From Clostridia bacterium (GTDB lineage Bacteria; Bacillota; Clostridia; Christensenellales; Aristaeellaceae), in the NCBI GenBank assembly GCA_017522345.1, contig JAFWZN010000070.1, positions 1 to 58,707 on the forward strand: DNA of 58,707 nucleotides. The letters run 5' to 3'. This document shows positions 34,201 to 41,256 of this stretch, one piece after another. The position numbers were made by a program, and so were the translations under genes. The notes beneath the pieces are model-generated. The model was not told the origin of the DNA and ran no database searches. It saw only the letters and a list, made by a program, of their open reading frames with translations. Every line of letters starts with the position of its first letter. Within the stretch, counting starts at the first letter, position 1.

Positions 34201-35274
34201 TTAGATGCGGCCCTTTCGATCATCGGACGATTTTCCAAGGAGCATCATAAGCTTAAACGTAACAGCATCGTCAAAAGCTCTTAAATCGAGGCCGATAATG
34301 CGCTGAACCTTATCAAGGCGATAAACGAGCGTATTTCTGTGAATATACAGCTGACGCGCGGTTTCCGAAAGATTCAAGCTGTTTTCAAAGAATTTTTCGA
34401 TGGTATGAATCATTTCGTCGTTGAAAAGACGCGCTGTCTTTCTGTTGAACATCATGTGGTGGAAGCTGTTAGAGGTATCCTCCGGAATGTTGGAGAGGAA
34501 ACGCTCAAGCAGCATTTTCCTGAATACGAAAACGTTTTGCTTTCTGTGGTACACGCGGCCGACATTGATAGCGCTTCTGGCTTCCTCATAGGACTCGCAA
34601 AGCTGGCTGAGCTTTCCTCGGACGTCGCCGATGCCAATCAGCGCAGTATGGCTGGTTTCGCTCATGAAGGTGTTCTGAAGCGCATTGGCAAGCTGCTCCA
34701 TCTCGGAAAATTCAAATCTTTCGTCAATCGTCTTAATAAGCGCAACGGCGTGACGGCCGACTTCCGCAACTAGGTCCTGACTATTGTCGGAGACGACATT
34801 TTTAAGAATGGACATTGCGGTTTCCGCGTCAAGCTCCGAAAAATGGAAGTACATAACGCAGCGTTCCTGGTTCATATTAAGATTATGCTCCGCTGCTATG
34901 GCTTCCAGCTCCGCAGATTCCACTTCTCCGCGAAGAACAAGCCTGAGCGTCTGTTCAATGGAATTCTGGCTCATATCAGCGCGGGTAAAGGTGTTGATCA
35001 GTTCCGCGCAGAGAACGGCGCAGGTTCTCACGTCCGCATTGTCGCCATACAGGCACAAAAACAACGGCTGATCGTTGTCGGTTCCAATCAGCGTATAGCC
35101 GCCGTAAACAAGCGGCTGGGTGGGATTTTGAAGAAGCTGCTCAGGCAGAGTGAGCTCCTTTTTGTTGTCCTCTGGCAGTATGACCTGTCCGTTTGAGTCA
35201 AGCAGCATGACCTGCATGGTCATCTGAGAAAGGATTTGTGAAATTTTTGCTATTACACGATGATCGAGATACAT
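34201..35274 (-). CDS. PucR/CdaR-family transcriptional regulator
   Basis: A 357-residue regulator. The N-terminal part (1-110) resembles a sugar-diacid or PAS-like recognition domain, the centre (about 110-270) is a GGDEF-like domain of the PucR type without cyclase motifs, and the C-terminus carries the PucR helix-turn-helix: FFENSLNLSETARQLYIHRN followed by TLVYRLDKVQRIIG. CdaR-type regulators respond to sugar acids such as glycerate; nothing here fixes the ligand. This family is distinct from the YbbR protein also called CdaR. AGGGGG precedes ATG 35274. It is transcribed with the S41 peptidase from a promoter within the upstream terminator. Confidence 0.92.
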   Translation of the reverse strand: MYLDHRVIAKISQILSQMTMQVMLLDSNGQVILPEDNKKELTLPEQLLQNPTQPLVYGGYTLIGTDNDQPLFLCLYGDNADVRTCAVLCAELINTFTRADMSQNSIEQTLRLVLRGEVESAELEAIAAEHNLNMNQERCVMYFHFSELDAETAMSILKNVVSDNSQDLVAEVGRHAVALIKTIDERFEFSEMEQLANALQNTFMSETSHTALIGIGDVRGKLSQLCESYEEARSAINVGRVYHRKQNVFVFRKMLLERFLSNIPEDTSNSFHHMMFNRKTARLFNDEMIHTIEKFFENSLNLSETARQLYIHRNTLVYRLDKVQRIIGLDLRAFDDAVTFKLMMLLGKSSDDRKGRI

Positions 35275-35389
35275 GTGCGTCGCCCCCTGTTTCGCTTCAT
35301 TCGCGTTTTATGATTGTGCAGGATATCTAAAAATCAGTCATTTTTGATTGAATTCGCAAAATGCAGCTGAACCTATTTAACACAAACAT

Positions 35390-35418
35390 ATTATAACCGC
35401 CTGAGACGCAATTGGCAA
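35390..35418 (-). promoter_or_regulatory. Promoter of the PucR-like regulator, inside a terminator hairpin
   Basis: TTGCCA (35418-35413) and TATAAT (35395-35390) on the minus strand are exactly 17 bp apart. The spacer contains one full arm of the hairpin at 35395-35443 and the -35 box lies in its loop, so the promoter and the terminator of the upstream ATPase gene share DNA. Confidence 0.7.
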
Positions 35419-35447
35419 TATGCCGAAAGCTTCTCAGGCGGTTTTTT
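35395..35447. terminator. Terminator of ugpC, also strong on the plus strand
   Basis: A perfect 12-bp stem (35395-35406 with 35432-35443) with a 25-base loop. On plus it is followed by a six-T run (35442-35447); on minus, where it would end the UgpC-type gene, the tail is TTATAAT, which is also the -10 box of the next gene. Confidence 0.7.
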
Positions 35448-35486
35448 AACTAATTAATTACGCGAAATGCGAAATTCTATTGAATT

Positions 35487-36608
35487 TTAGCGATCGAGAA
35501 GGGTGGTCTCGGTGTCCTTGTCGAAGAAGTGCAGGCGGCTTACATCAAAGGCGACAACGATGTCGTCATTGGTGCGGCTCTTGCTGCGCGGGTCGACGCG
35601 GGCTACGATGTTGCCATCCTTGCCGGAGGTGGAGAGATACAGATAGGTCTCAGAGCCCATGAGCTCGACGACTTCTACGTGTACCTTAATGGCGGAGGCA
35701 GCGTTCTTCTGAACGAACTCGGGATCGTCGTTGATGTTCTCAGGACGGATGCCCATGTATACTTCCTTGCCGATGCACTCGTCGCTCTTCAGCTTCTCAA
35801 GCTTCTCAGCGGGAACCTTGATCTCGTTATCGCCGAATACCGCGTAAACGGCGCCGTCCTTCTTGGTGAGGCGAACGGAGAAGAAGTTCATCTGGGGAGA
35901 GCCGATGAATCCGGCAACGAACAGGTTGGTGGGATAGTCGTAGAGGTTCTGGGGGGTGTCAACCTGCTGGATGAAGCCGTCCTTCATAACTACGATGCGG
36001 GAACCCATGGTCATAGCTTCGGTCTGGTCGTGGGTTACGTAGATGAAGGTGGTCTGCAGGCGCTGATGGAGCTTGGTGATCTCAGTTCTCATCTGAACGC
36101 GCAGCTTGGCGTCGAGGTTGGAAAGCGGTTCGTCCATAAGGAAGACCTTGGGCTCACGAACGATGGCGCGACCGAGCGCAACGCGCTGTCTCTGACCGCC
36201 GGAAAGAGCCTTGGGCTTACGGTTGAGGAGATGCTCGATATCGAGGATGCGGGCAGCTTCCTTAACGCGCTTGTCGATCTGGGCCTTGGGGGTCTTGCGG
36301 AGCTTAAGACCGAAAGCCATGTTGTCATATACGGTCATGTGAGGATACAGGGCGTAGTTCTGGAATACCATGGCGATGTCGCGATCCTTGGGAGCTACGT
36401 CGTTAACGAGTTTGTCGCCGATGTAAAGCTCGCCGTCGGAGATCTCTTCAAGACCAGCGACCATGCGCAGGGTGGTAGATTTTCCGCAGCCGGAAGGACC
36501 TACGAGAACGATGAATTCCTTATCTTCGATGTCCAGGCAGAAATCGCTTACAGCAGTTACGCCGCCGGTATAAACCTTGTAAATGTTTTTCAGAGTTACG
36601 CTTGCCAT
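35487..36608 (-). CDS. ugpC: ABC transporter ATPase of the UgpC/MsmX family
   Basis: A 373-residue ATPase that energises carbohydrate or glycerol-phosphate importers. Walker A is GPSGCGKST, the Q loop is [11 protein letters not shown], the signature is LSGGQ, Walker B with catalytic Glu is [12 protein letters not shown], and the switch His is in [11 protein letters not shown]. The C-terminal regulatory OB-fold segment of about 130 residues is present. Codon use is highly biased, indicating strong expression. No permease or binding-protein genes are adjacent, which fits MsmX-type ATPases that serve several sugar importers. It has its own extended -10 promoter. Confidence 0.96.
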   Translation of the reverse strand: MASVTLKNIYKVYTGGVTAVSDFCLDIEDKEFIVLVGPSGCGKSTTLRMVAGLEEISDGELYIGDKLVNDVAPKDRDIAMVFQNYALYPHMTVYDNMAFGLKLRKTPKAQIDKRVKEAARILDIEHLLNRKPKALSGGQRQRVALGRAIVREPKVFLMDEPLSNLDAKLRVQMRTEITKLHQRLQTTFIYVTHDQTEAMTMGSRIVVMKDGFIQQVDTPQNLYDYPTNLFVAGFIGSPQMNFFSVRLTKKDGAVYAVFGDNEIKVPAEKLEKLKSDECIGKEVYMGIRPENINDDPEFVQKNAASAIKVHVEVVELMGSETYLYLSTSGKDGNIVARVDPRSKSRTNDDIVVAFDVSRLHFFDKDTETTLLDR

Positions 36609-36671
36609 TAAAAGTACCCTCCTTCAAAAATCAAAAAAACCAAATGTTGCGGTCTCCCGCCTCATAAATGA

Positions 36672-36680
36672 ATTATAACA
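36672..36680 (-). promoter_or_regulatory. Extended -10 promoter of the UgpC-type gene
   Basis: TGTTATAAT (36680-36672) on the minus strand is a perfect extended -10 element about 60 bases before the start codon. No good -35 box is present at 17 bp, as expected for this promoter class. The rest of the 196-bp gap to araD shows nothing recognisable. Confidence 0.65.
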
Positions 36681-36804
36681 GATTACGAGACAAAATACCA
36701 CTGTCAATGTCACAAAGAAAAATCGATAATTTTTGTCGTATTAATATATAGATCACAGAAAAAGGAAGCATATCTTTGCAAAATGATTGAATATTGGAAA
36801 AGCA

Positions 36805-37500
36805 TTACTTTCCCTGTCCGTAGTAGGCGTTTGGACCGTGTTTTCTCAAAAAATGCTTGTCCTGAATGTGAGAAGGCAGGCAATCGGAATCTGCGTTCAC
36901 CGAAAGCATAATCATCGCCATCTTGGCAACCTCTTCAAGAACGACCGCGTTATACACGCTGTTTGCGCCGTCCTTTCCAAAGGTGAACGCCCCGTGACCT
37001 TTCACCAATACAGCAGGTGTATGAACTGGATCTCTCCCGATAAAGGCTTCGGCAATTGCAGTCGCCGTTTCATGCTCGTAGGCTCTTTCGGCTTCTTCCC
37101 TGCTTACATATCTTGTGATCGGTATATCGCCTCTAAAATAATCGGCGTGCGTCGTCCCGTAGCAGGGAAGGCTTCTGCCTGCCTGCGCCCATGCGGTCGC
37201 ATGAGTCGAATGCGTATGCGTAATTCCGTTAATGGAATCAAATCTTCTGTAAAGTTCGGCATGCGTAGGCGTATCGCTTGAGGGGTTTAATTTTCCGTCA
37301 ACTTTTTCTCCCGTTTCAAGCGATAAAACCACGATATCCTCACTCTTGAGCGCCTCATACGGAACGCCGGAGGGCTTTATTGCGAAAACGCCCGCTTCGC
37401 GATCGGCTTCGGAAACGTTTCCCCATGTGTAGATGACCATATTTTTCCTGTACAGCTCCATGTTGGCTTCATAGACCTTCTGTTTTAGCGCTTCGTACAT
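36805..37500 (-). CDS. araD: L-ribulose-5-phosphate 4-epimerase
   Basis: A 231-residue class II aldolase-like epimerase converting L-ribulose-5-phosphate to D-xylulose-5-phosphate. The zinc ligands His95, His97 and His169 lie in THTHSTHA and VKGHGAFTFG, Asp76 is in SSDTPTH, and the C-terminal HGPNAYYGQ segment fits AraD. The exact sugar could also be ascorbate-derived (UlaF/SgbE are close relatives), but the length and motifs fit AraD well. GAGGAGG precedes ATG 37500. It follows yfbR by 13 bp; no araA or araB is present. Confidence 0.95.
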   Translation of the reverse strand: MYEALKQKVYEANMELYRKNMVIYTWGNVSEADREAGVFAIKPSGVPYEALKSEDIVVLSLETGEKVDGKLNPSSDTPTHAELYRRFDSINGITHTHSTHATAWAQAGRSLPCYGTTHADYFRGDIPITRYVSREEAERAYEHETATAIAEAFIGRDPVHTPAVLVKGHGAFTFGKDGANSVYNAVVLEEVAKMAMIMLSVNADSDCLPSHIQDKHFLRKHGPNAYYGQGK

Positions 37501-37513
37501 GTTCTTACCTCCT

Positions 37514-38092
37514 CTAATTCAGTGCGTCCAGCGCCAAACGGAAGCTGGGCGTAAACTCCCTCATAAAATCCTCAGCTGCCGGAAGATTCATATCGTAAAT
37601 GGAAATTCGAATGCTTTCCTGCGCAGATTCAAATTCGTTGTTGCCGAAACTCAGCTCTTCAATGCACTTGACATAGGCGCTGATTCTGTCAGCCGCTTTA
37701 ACGATCTTCCACTCAATTGTGTTTTCATCGGGAAAAAGAAGCGATCTGTAGCTTTCTTTAAGATCGTCCGGGATATATTCGAATAGCTTTTCGCTTGCAA
37801 GCTTTTCAATTTCCTTATACGCTTTTTTGATTCCGGGATTAAAATATTTAATCGGCGTAGCAAGGTCGCCCGTAATGACCTCCGGCGCTTCGTGATAGAC
37901 GGCCAGCATCGTAACAAGCCCTATATCCGCATTCCCTCCGTATCGCGTGTTATGAATAACGGCGATGCCGTGGGCAAACATGGACACAAGGTGAGAATGC
38001 TCCTGATCGTTTTCCTGAATGGTGTTTCTGCGAAGTCCCCAGCGCTTGATGTGCTTCATGCGCGCCATATAGGCAAAAAAGTGACTGGACAT
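37514..38092 (-). CDS. yfbR: HD-domain 5'-deoxynucleotidase (YfbR-like)
   Basis: A 192-residue phosphohydrolase acting on deoxynucleoside monophosphates. Metal-binding HD motifs: QEHSHLVSMFAH near residue 28, then the YHEAPEVITGD block and a later ADRISAYVKCIEEL segment. This YfbR subgroup has HE in place of HD at the second metal site. ATG 38092 has AGGAGG 7 bases upstream; the frame open to 38122 is rejected. It forms an operon with araD and has a TATAAT upstream next to the thiT terminator. Confidence 0.92.
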   Translation of the reverse strand: MSSHFFAYMARMKHIKRWGLRRNTIQENDQEHSHLVSMFAHGIAVIHNTRYGGNADIGLVTMLAVYHEAPEVITGDLATPIKYFNPGIKKAYKEIEKLASEKLFEYIPDDLKESYRSLLFPDENTIEWKIVKAADRISAYVKCIEELSFGNNEFESAQESIRISIYDMNLPAAEDFMREFTPSFRLALDALN

Positions 38093-38120
38093 GTTGAGTC
38101 CTCCTATGTAATGTGGATTC

Positions 38121-38149
38121 ATTATACAATAAAAACGCGGCGCAATCCA
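38121..38149 (-). promoter_or_regulatory. Probable promoter of yfbR-araD
   Basis: A perfect TATAAT (38126-38121) on the minus strand is 29 bases before the yfbR start. At 17 bp the -35 would be TGGATT (38149-38144), a weak match that lies in the thiT terminator hairpin. Confidence 0.45.
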
Positions 38150-38168
38150 TAGAAAAATTGCGCCGCGT
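38130..38168 (-). terminator. Terminator of thiT
   Basis: A perfect 12-bp stem (38135-38146 with 38157-38168) with a 10-base loop, followed by TTTTT on the minus strand, 17 bases after the thiT stop. Confidence 0.88.
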
Positions 38169-38184
38169 GAAAATTTTTAGAATT

Positions 38185-38748
38185 TCAGACTTCCCAGTAG
38201 CGTTTCAAGGGTTTGTAGGTTGCCCAAATGACGACGAGGGTCAGAATAATTTCCGGAATCATATACGATGCATTATACGCAGCCGACCAAAGCCACGCCG
38301 CCCAGCCGAGCTCGTTCGGCCAAAGCGCCTCCCAGATCCATACGCCGGTTCCGAAGTGGCATAAAAGGCGAAGCGTAAAGGTAAACACGACGCCTGCTGC
38401 GATTGCGCAAAGCGTGTTTTTGATTACAGGCTTAAAAATAGCGGAGAAGCCGATCACGCCAAAGGCAACAATGTAATCAAAAAGAACAATGCCCATTGCC
38501 ATTATGAAATTCGTGGCATACTGAACGTTTGAAAAGCCCAGAATCATTTGAATCAAGCCGTAAACCACGCTTGCAAACACGCCTGTTTTCGTTCCATGCC
38601 GGAAGGAAATGACAACCAGAGGCAGCATCGAGCAGATGGTGATTCCTCCGCCCAGCTTCCAGGGACTTGCAATGGTGATCATGCTTAAAATGGTGCCGAT
38701 TGCGATCATAACCGCGCTTTCAACCAATTGTCGGGTGGTAATCTTCAT
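38185..38748 (-). CDS. thiT: Thiamine transporter ThiT (ECF S component)
   Basis: A 187-residue membrane protein with six hydrophobic segments, the substrate-binding component of an energy-coupling-factor importer. The start region SAVMIAIGTILSMI and the family features LPLVVISFRHGTKTGV and FGTGVWIW (aromatic thiamine-binding residues late in the protein) match ThiT/YuaJ. The shared EcfA/EcfT module is not in the window. ATG 38748 has GAGGAG upstream. It is controlled by the TPP riboswitch and terminator just upstream, so it should be off when thiamine pyrophosphate is plentiful. Confidence 0.95.
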   Translation of the reverse strand: MKITTRQLVESAVMIAIGTILSMITIASPWKLGGGITICSMLPLVVISFRHGTKTGVFASVVYGLIQMILGFSNVQYATNFIMAMGIVLFDYIVAFGVIGFSAIFKPVIKNTLCAIAAGVVFTFTLRLLCHFGTGVWIWEALWPNELGWAAWLWSAAYNASYMIPEIILTLVVIWATYKPLKRYWEV

Positions 38749-38780
38749 AAGGATACACTCCTCTTTTTGTTTTGTAAAAC

Positions 38781-38810
38781 AAAAAACGCGCATTCAACTT
38801 GGAATGCACG
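38781..38810 (-). terminator. Riboswitch-controlled terminator of thiT
   Basis: On the minus strand a 9-bp stem (38810-38802 with 38795-38787, one G-U pair) with a 6-base loop is followed by six Ts. A perfect A/T palindrome (about 38765-38786) follows and brackets the path to the Shine-Dalgarno site. This is the expression platform of the TPP riboswitch. Confidence 0.8.
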
Positions 38811-38849
38811 GTGAAGAACAACTTTGGCTTGAGCGCTAGCAACTAAAGC

Positions 38850-38947
38850 CCGTATTGCTTCCTACGCCGGCATTACCCGGATCAGGTTCATGGGTTTAGA
38901 GCGGTCACGCTCAATCTCAGCCGACTTACGTCAGCTCCCCTGCGTTT
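38850..38947 (-). promoter_or_regulatory. TPP riboswitch (THI element)
   Basis: On the minus strand the conserved blocks appear in order: GGGGAGC, GTCGGCTGAGA, a GAGCG/CGCTC side hairpin, ACCC, then TGAACCTGATCCGGGTAA and TGCCGGCGTAGGAAGC. These form the pyrimidine- and pyrophosphate-sensing helices of the aptamer. It lies between a consensus promoter and a terminator ahead of thiT, so binding of thiamine pyrophosphate should stop transcription. The 300-bp gap between thiT and thiN is fully taken up by this element and two divergent promoters. Confidence 0.97.
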
Positions 38948-38960
38948 TTTGCTTGATGAA

Positions 38961-38989
38961 ATTATACCGTTTCATCGCTCAAATGTCAA
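38961..38989 (-). promoter_or_regulatory. Promoter of the thiT riboswitch transcript
   Basis: Perfect TTGACA (38989-38984) and TATAAT (38966-38961) on the minus strand are 17 bp apart, starting about 8 bases before the TPP aptamer. Confidence 0.88.
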
Positions 38990-39018
38990 GTGACAAAAGA
39001 CATAAATTATGATACAAT
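38990..39018 (+). promoter_or_regulatory. Promoter of thiN
   Basis: GTGACA (38990-38995) and TACAAT (39013-39018) are 17 bp apart, with a TG extension before the -10 box (TGATACAAT). Its -35 box directly abuts that of the thiT promoter. Confidence 0.75.
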
Positions 39019-39048
39019 GGATAAAGAAAACAAGAAAGAAGAATTCTC

Positions 39049-39678
39049 ATGTCAAACGTTTGCTTTATTGTCGGATCGGGCGATTTTACAACCCGCGATC
39101 TCGTTCCGGACAAAAACGATTTTGTAATCGCCGCGGACGGCGGCTATAAGCACCTTGTCGACGCGCAGATTATGCCCGATCTTCTTGTCGGCGATTTCGA
39201 TTCGCTTGATTACGTGCCTCAAAATATCGAAATTTATCGTTTTCCTTCCGAGAAGGACGACACCGATATGGGGCTGGCCCTTCAAAAGGGAATTTCGCTT
39301 GGTTACAGTGAATTTGCGCTGTATGGCGGAAGCGGATCAAGAGCGGATCATTTTTACGCCAATTTACAGCTCATGAATCGTTTTTCGGAAAAAGGCGTAA
39401 AAATCAAAATGGTTACGCCCGGATGCAACATTTATGCGCTCAAAGACGGCGAAATCGAGCTGTCAAGAGAAAGCGGAACTGTCTTCTCGGTGTTTTCGCC
39501 GTCGGATACATGCGAATCCGTTACCATCAGGAACGCAAAATACGTTCTTGACAGCGCGTCTTTGTCAAATCGGTTTCCGCTTGGCGTAAGCAATGAGTTT
39601 ACTTCAGAAAAATGCCTGATTTCCGTAAAAAAAGGCGTGCTTCTGATCTTTGAGTACCTGACAAAAGACTATAAGTAG
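39049..39678 (+). CDS. thiN: Thiamine pyrophosphokinase
   Basis: A 209-residue enzyme that makes thiamine pyrophosphate from thiamine and ATP. Motifs: IVGSGDF at the start, ADGGYKHL, VGDFDSL with metal-binding Asp residues, and SEKDDTDMGLAL; the C-terminal beta domain holds the thiamine-binding Ser/Phe region LSNRFPLGVSNEF. A weak Shine-Dalgarno AAAGAAG precedes ATG 39049. It is divergent from thiT, so uptake and activation of thiamine are paired; thiN has no riboswitch of its own. Confidence 0.96.
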   Translation: MSNVCFIVGSGDFTTRDLVPDKNDFVIAADGGYKHLVDAQIMPDLLVGDFDSLDYVPQNIEIYRFPSEKDDTDMGLALQKGISLGYSEFALYGGSGSRADHFYANLQLMNRFSEKGVKIKMVTPGCNIYALKDGEIELSRESGTVFSVFSPSDTCESVTIRNAKYVLDSASLSNRFPLGVSNEFTSEKCLISVKKGVLLIFEYLTKDYK

Positions 39679-39709
39679 CATAAAGGAATGAAATTCCATT
39701 GAAACCACA

Positions 39710-39743
39710 TCCCCGTTTATGCGATAATGAAAGAAAACGGGGA
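39710..39743 (+). promoter_or_regulatory. Hairpin covering the Shine-Dalgarno site of the DUF3810 gene
   Basis: TCCCCGTTT (39710-39718) is the exact reverse complement of AAACGGGGA (39735-39743), with a 16-base loop. The 3' arm contains most of the Shine-Dalgarno sequence GGGGAG, so the folded mRNA would hide it from the ribosome. It could be a translational switch. Confidence 0.55.
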
Positions 39744-39751
39744 GATTTCAA

Positions 39752-40588
39752 ATGATGAAAAGAAAGGCGAAAACAGCGATTCCTGTTATACTTTCAGCGC
39801 TCGCTTTATATGATACGCGAGCGCTTTTTCTATTGCTTATGGAATTTTTATCCAAGGGCGGCATGTGGATTATTGCCGCGTTTGTCTTTTTTACCGCGCT
39901 TCTAAAGGGACCCAGACGCGCGTTTTTTCACATTCTTTCATATTTTGCTTTGTGCATGCTTCTGTGGTTTTCGCTTTTCTTCTATAAGCCGTATGGAGTA
40001 ACATATGAATATGAAGATAAGGATCTGATCGAGCTTTGTGAACATCTGATTTTTTCAACGAATGAAAATTATACCTTTAAACGGAACGCATACGAAATCG
40101 CGGAGCAATCCACAATTGTCATGCAAACCGAGGGCGCAAAAACAATTGTGTTTTCCTACCCGGAGCTTTTGGACAGATTGAATTTATCCGGCATTTTTAT
40201 TCCGTTTAACGGACGGGCTTATATCAACAGAAACGAACAGAGCATCCTTCTCCCCTTTGTCGCAGCGCATGAGCTGTCTCACAGGGAAGGGATTTTAGAC
40301 GAGGGACAGGCAAACATTCACGCCTTTTTAAAATGCATTTCGTCCGAAGAAAAAACGTTTCGCTATTCCGCCGGCATGTACGCGCTTAAGTATGCGCTTG
40401 AAGAAATCAAAATAAGAAACGAGATGGAACATCTCCGCCTCGTTTCTTTGATTTCAGCGCATGTTATGGAAGATTTGGAAAAAATCTGTTTTCTTCCTGA
40501 AAGCACGCATTCTCCCTTTCGGAACTATGCCGATCTGATACCGGGATTGATTTATTATCAGTCCATCACGTCCCAAGGCGTAATATAG
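39752..40588 (+). CDS. DUF3810 membrane protein with HExxH motif
   Basis: A 278-residue protein with three N-terminal hydrophobic segments (about 9-29, 36-55, 61-77) and a C-terminal domain containing AAHELSHREGILDEGQAN. The HELSH motif and the downstream Glu in DEGQAN fit a gluzincin-type zinc metallopeptidase, as in the DUF3810 family, but the activity has not been shown. GGGGAG precedes ATG 39752 (a second ATG follows at once) and is enclosed in a hairpin. Its last 31 bases overlap the 3' end of the convergent CBS-domain gene. Confidence 0.87.
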   Translation: MMKRKAKTAIPVILSALALYDTRALFLLLMEFLSKGGMWIIAAFVFFTALLKGPRRAFFHILSYFALCMLLWFSLFFYKPYGVTYEYEDKDLIELCEHLIFSTNENYTFKRNAYEIAEQSTIVMQTEGAKTIVFSYPELLDRLNLSGIFIPFNGRAYINRNEQSILLPFVAAHELSHREGILDEGQANIHAFLKCISSEEKTFRYSAGMYALKYALEEIKIRNEMEHLRLVSLISAHVMEDLEKICFLPESTHSPFRNYADLIPGLIYYQSITSQGVI

Positions 40589-41256
40589 GACACAAGGCGG
40601 GTATTTTCCGTTCCGTCATGGGTGATAAATACGCCGGCTACGCGCTTCTCGCCCGGCTTTCTTGAAGAAAACATAGACCGGATGCGAATTACCGTGTCAT
40701 CCTTTGACGCAAACAGGAACCTTTCCGCAGAATGGTTGGCGAAAGAAATATACGGAAGAATTTCGCCGATTAAGGTATTTTCATTGATTGTATTGAGTTT
40801 TCCGTCTTTCCCGAGCGAGAAGAATGTGGAAACGCTGAACACGCCAATCACTTTGCCCTTTTCAAGCACGGGCACATGAGAATAGCCCCTATCCTCCATT
40901 TTCTTCGTAAGCCACAAAACGCGGTCCGTCACTGTAGCTTTTAAAAGCTTCTGAACGGTCGCGCCTCTCTCGGAAGCAAGAATTGGCTTTTTAAGATAGG
41001 CGATCACATCCTTTAAGCATTTTATCAGGGGTTCCGCCGGCGTAACGGGAGAAACGCCGTCTACATCCGCGGAATGCGAAAGAAGGTTTCTCACCTGCCT
41101 GCAAAGATCGAGCTTTATGCGAAAAGGCATGCTTTCTTTATCACACAGAAACTGATACACGCAGCTGGATACTTCCCTGCCCTCCTCGCGGTATTTTGCT
41201 TCAAGCAGATCTTCAAGCGTTTTATACAGCTGAATGAATTCGTCGGATCTATTCAT
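40558..41256 (-). CDS. HEPN-like/CBS-domain protein
   Basis: A 232-residue cytoplasmic protein. The N-terminal helical domain (about 1-90) has the sequence CRQVRNLLSH with Arg56-x4-His61, the RX4-6H pattern of HEPN nucleases; this is suggestive rather than proof. Residues 95-230 hold two CBS repeats (SHVPVLEKGKVIGVFSVSTF; GVFITHDGTENTRLVSYITP), which bind adenine nucleotides. The combination suggests nucleotide-controlled activity on RNA, or a simple energy sensor. ATG 41256 has GGGGAGG upstream and overlaps the end of the AAA+ gene by 8 bp, so the two are co-translated. Confidence 0.82.
   Translation of the reverse strand: MNRSDEFIQLYKTLEDLLEAKYREEGREVSSCVYQFLCDKESMPFRIKLDLCRQVRNLLSHSADVDGVSPVTPAEPLIKCLKDVIAYLKKPILASERGATVQKLLKATVTDRVLWLTKKMEDRGYSHVPVLEKGKVIGVFSVSTFFSLGKDGKLNTINENTLIGEILPYISFANHSAERFLFASKDDTVIRIRSMFSSRKPGEKRVAGVFITHDGTENTRLVSYITPWDVMD

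Noticed and set aside
35529..36611. A 360-codon plus-strand ORF opposite the UgpC-type ATPase
   Set aside because: A long open mirror frame is expected from the biased codons of the ATPase; translated sequence has no family features.
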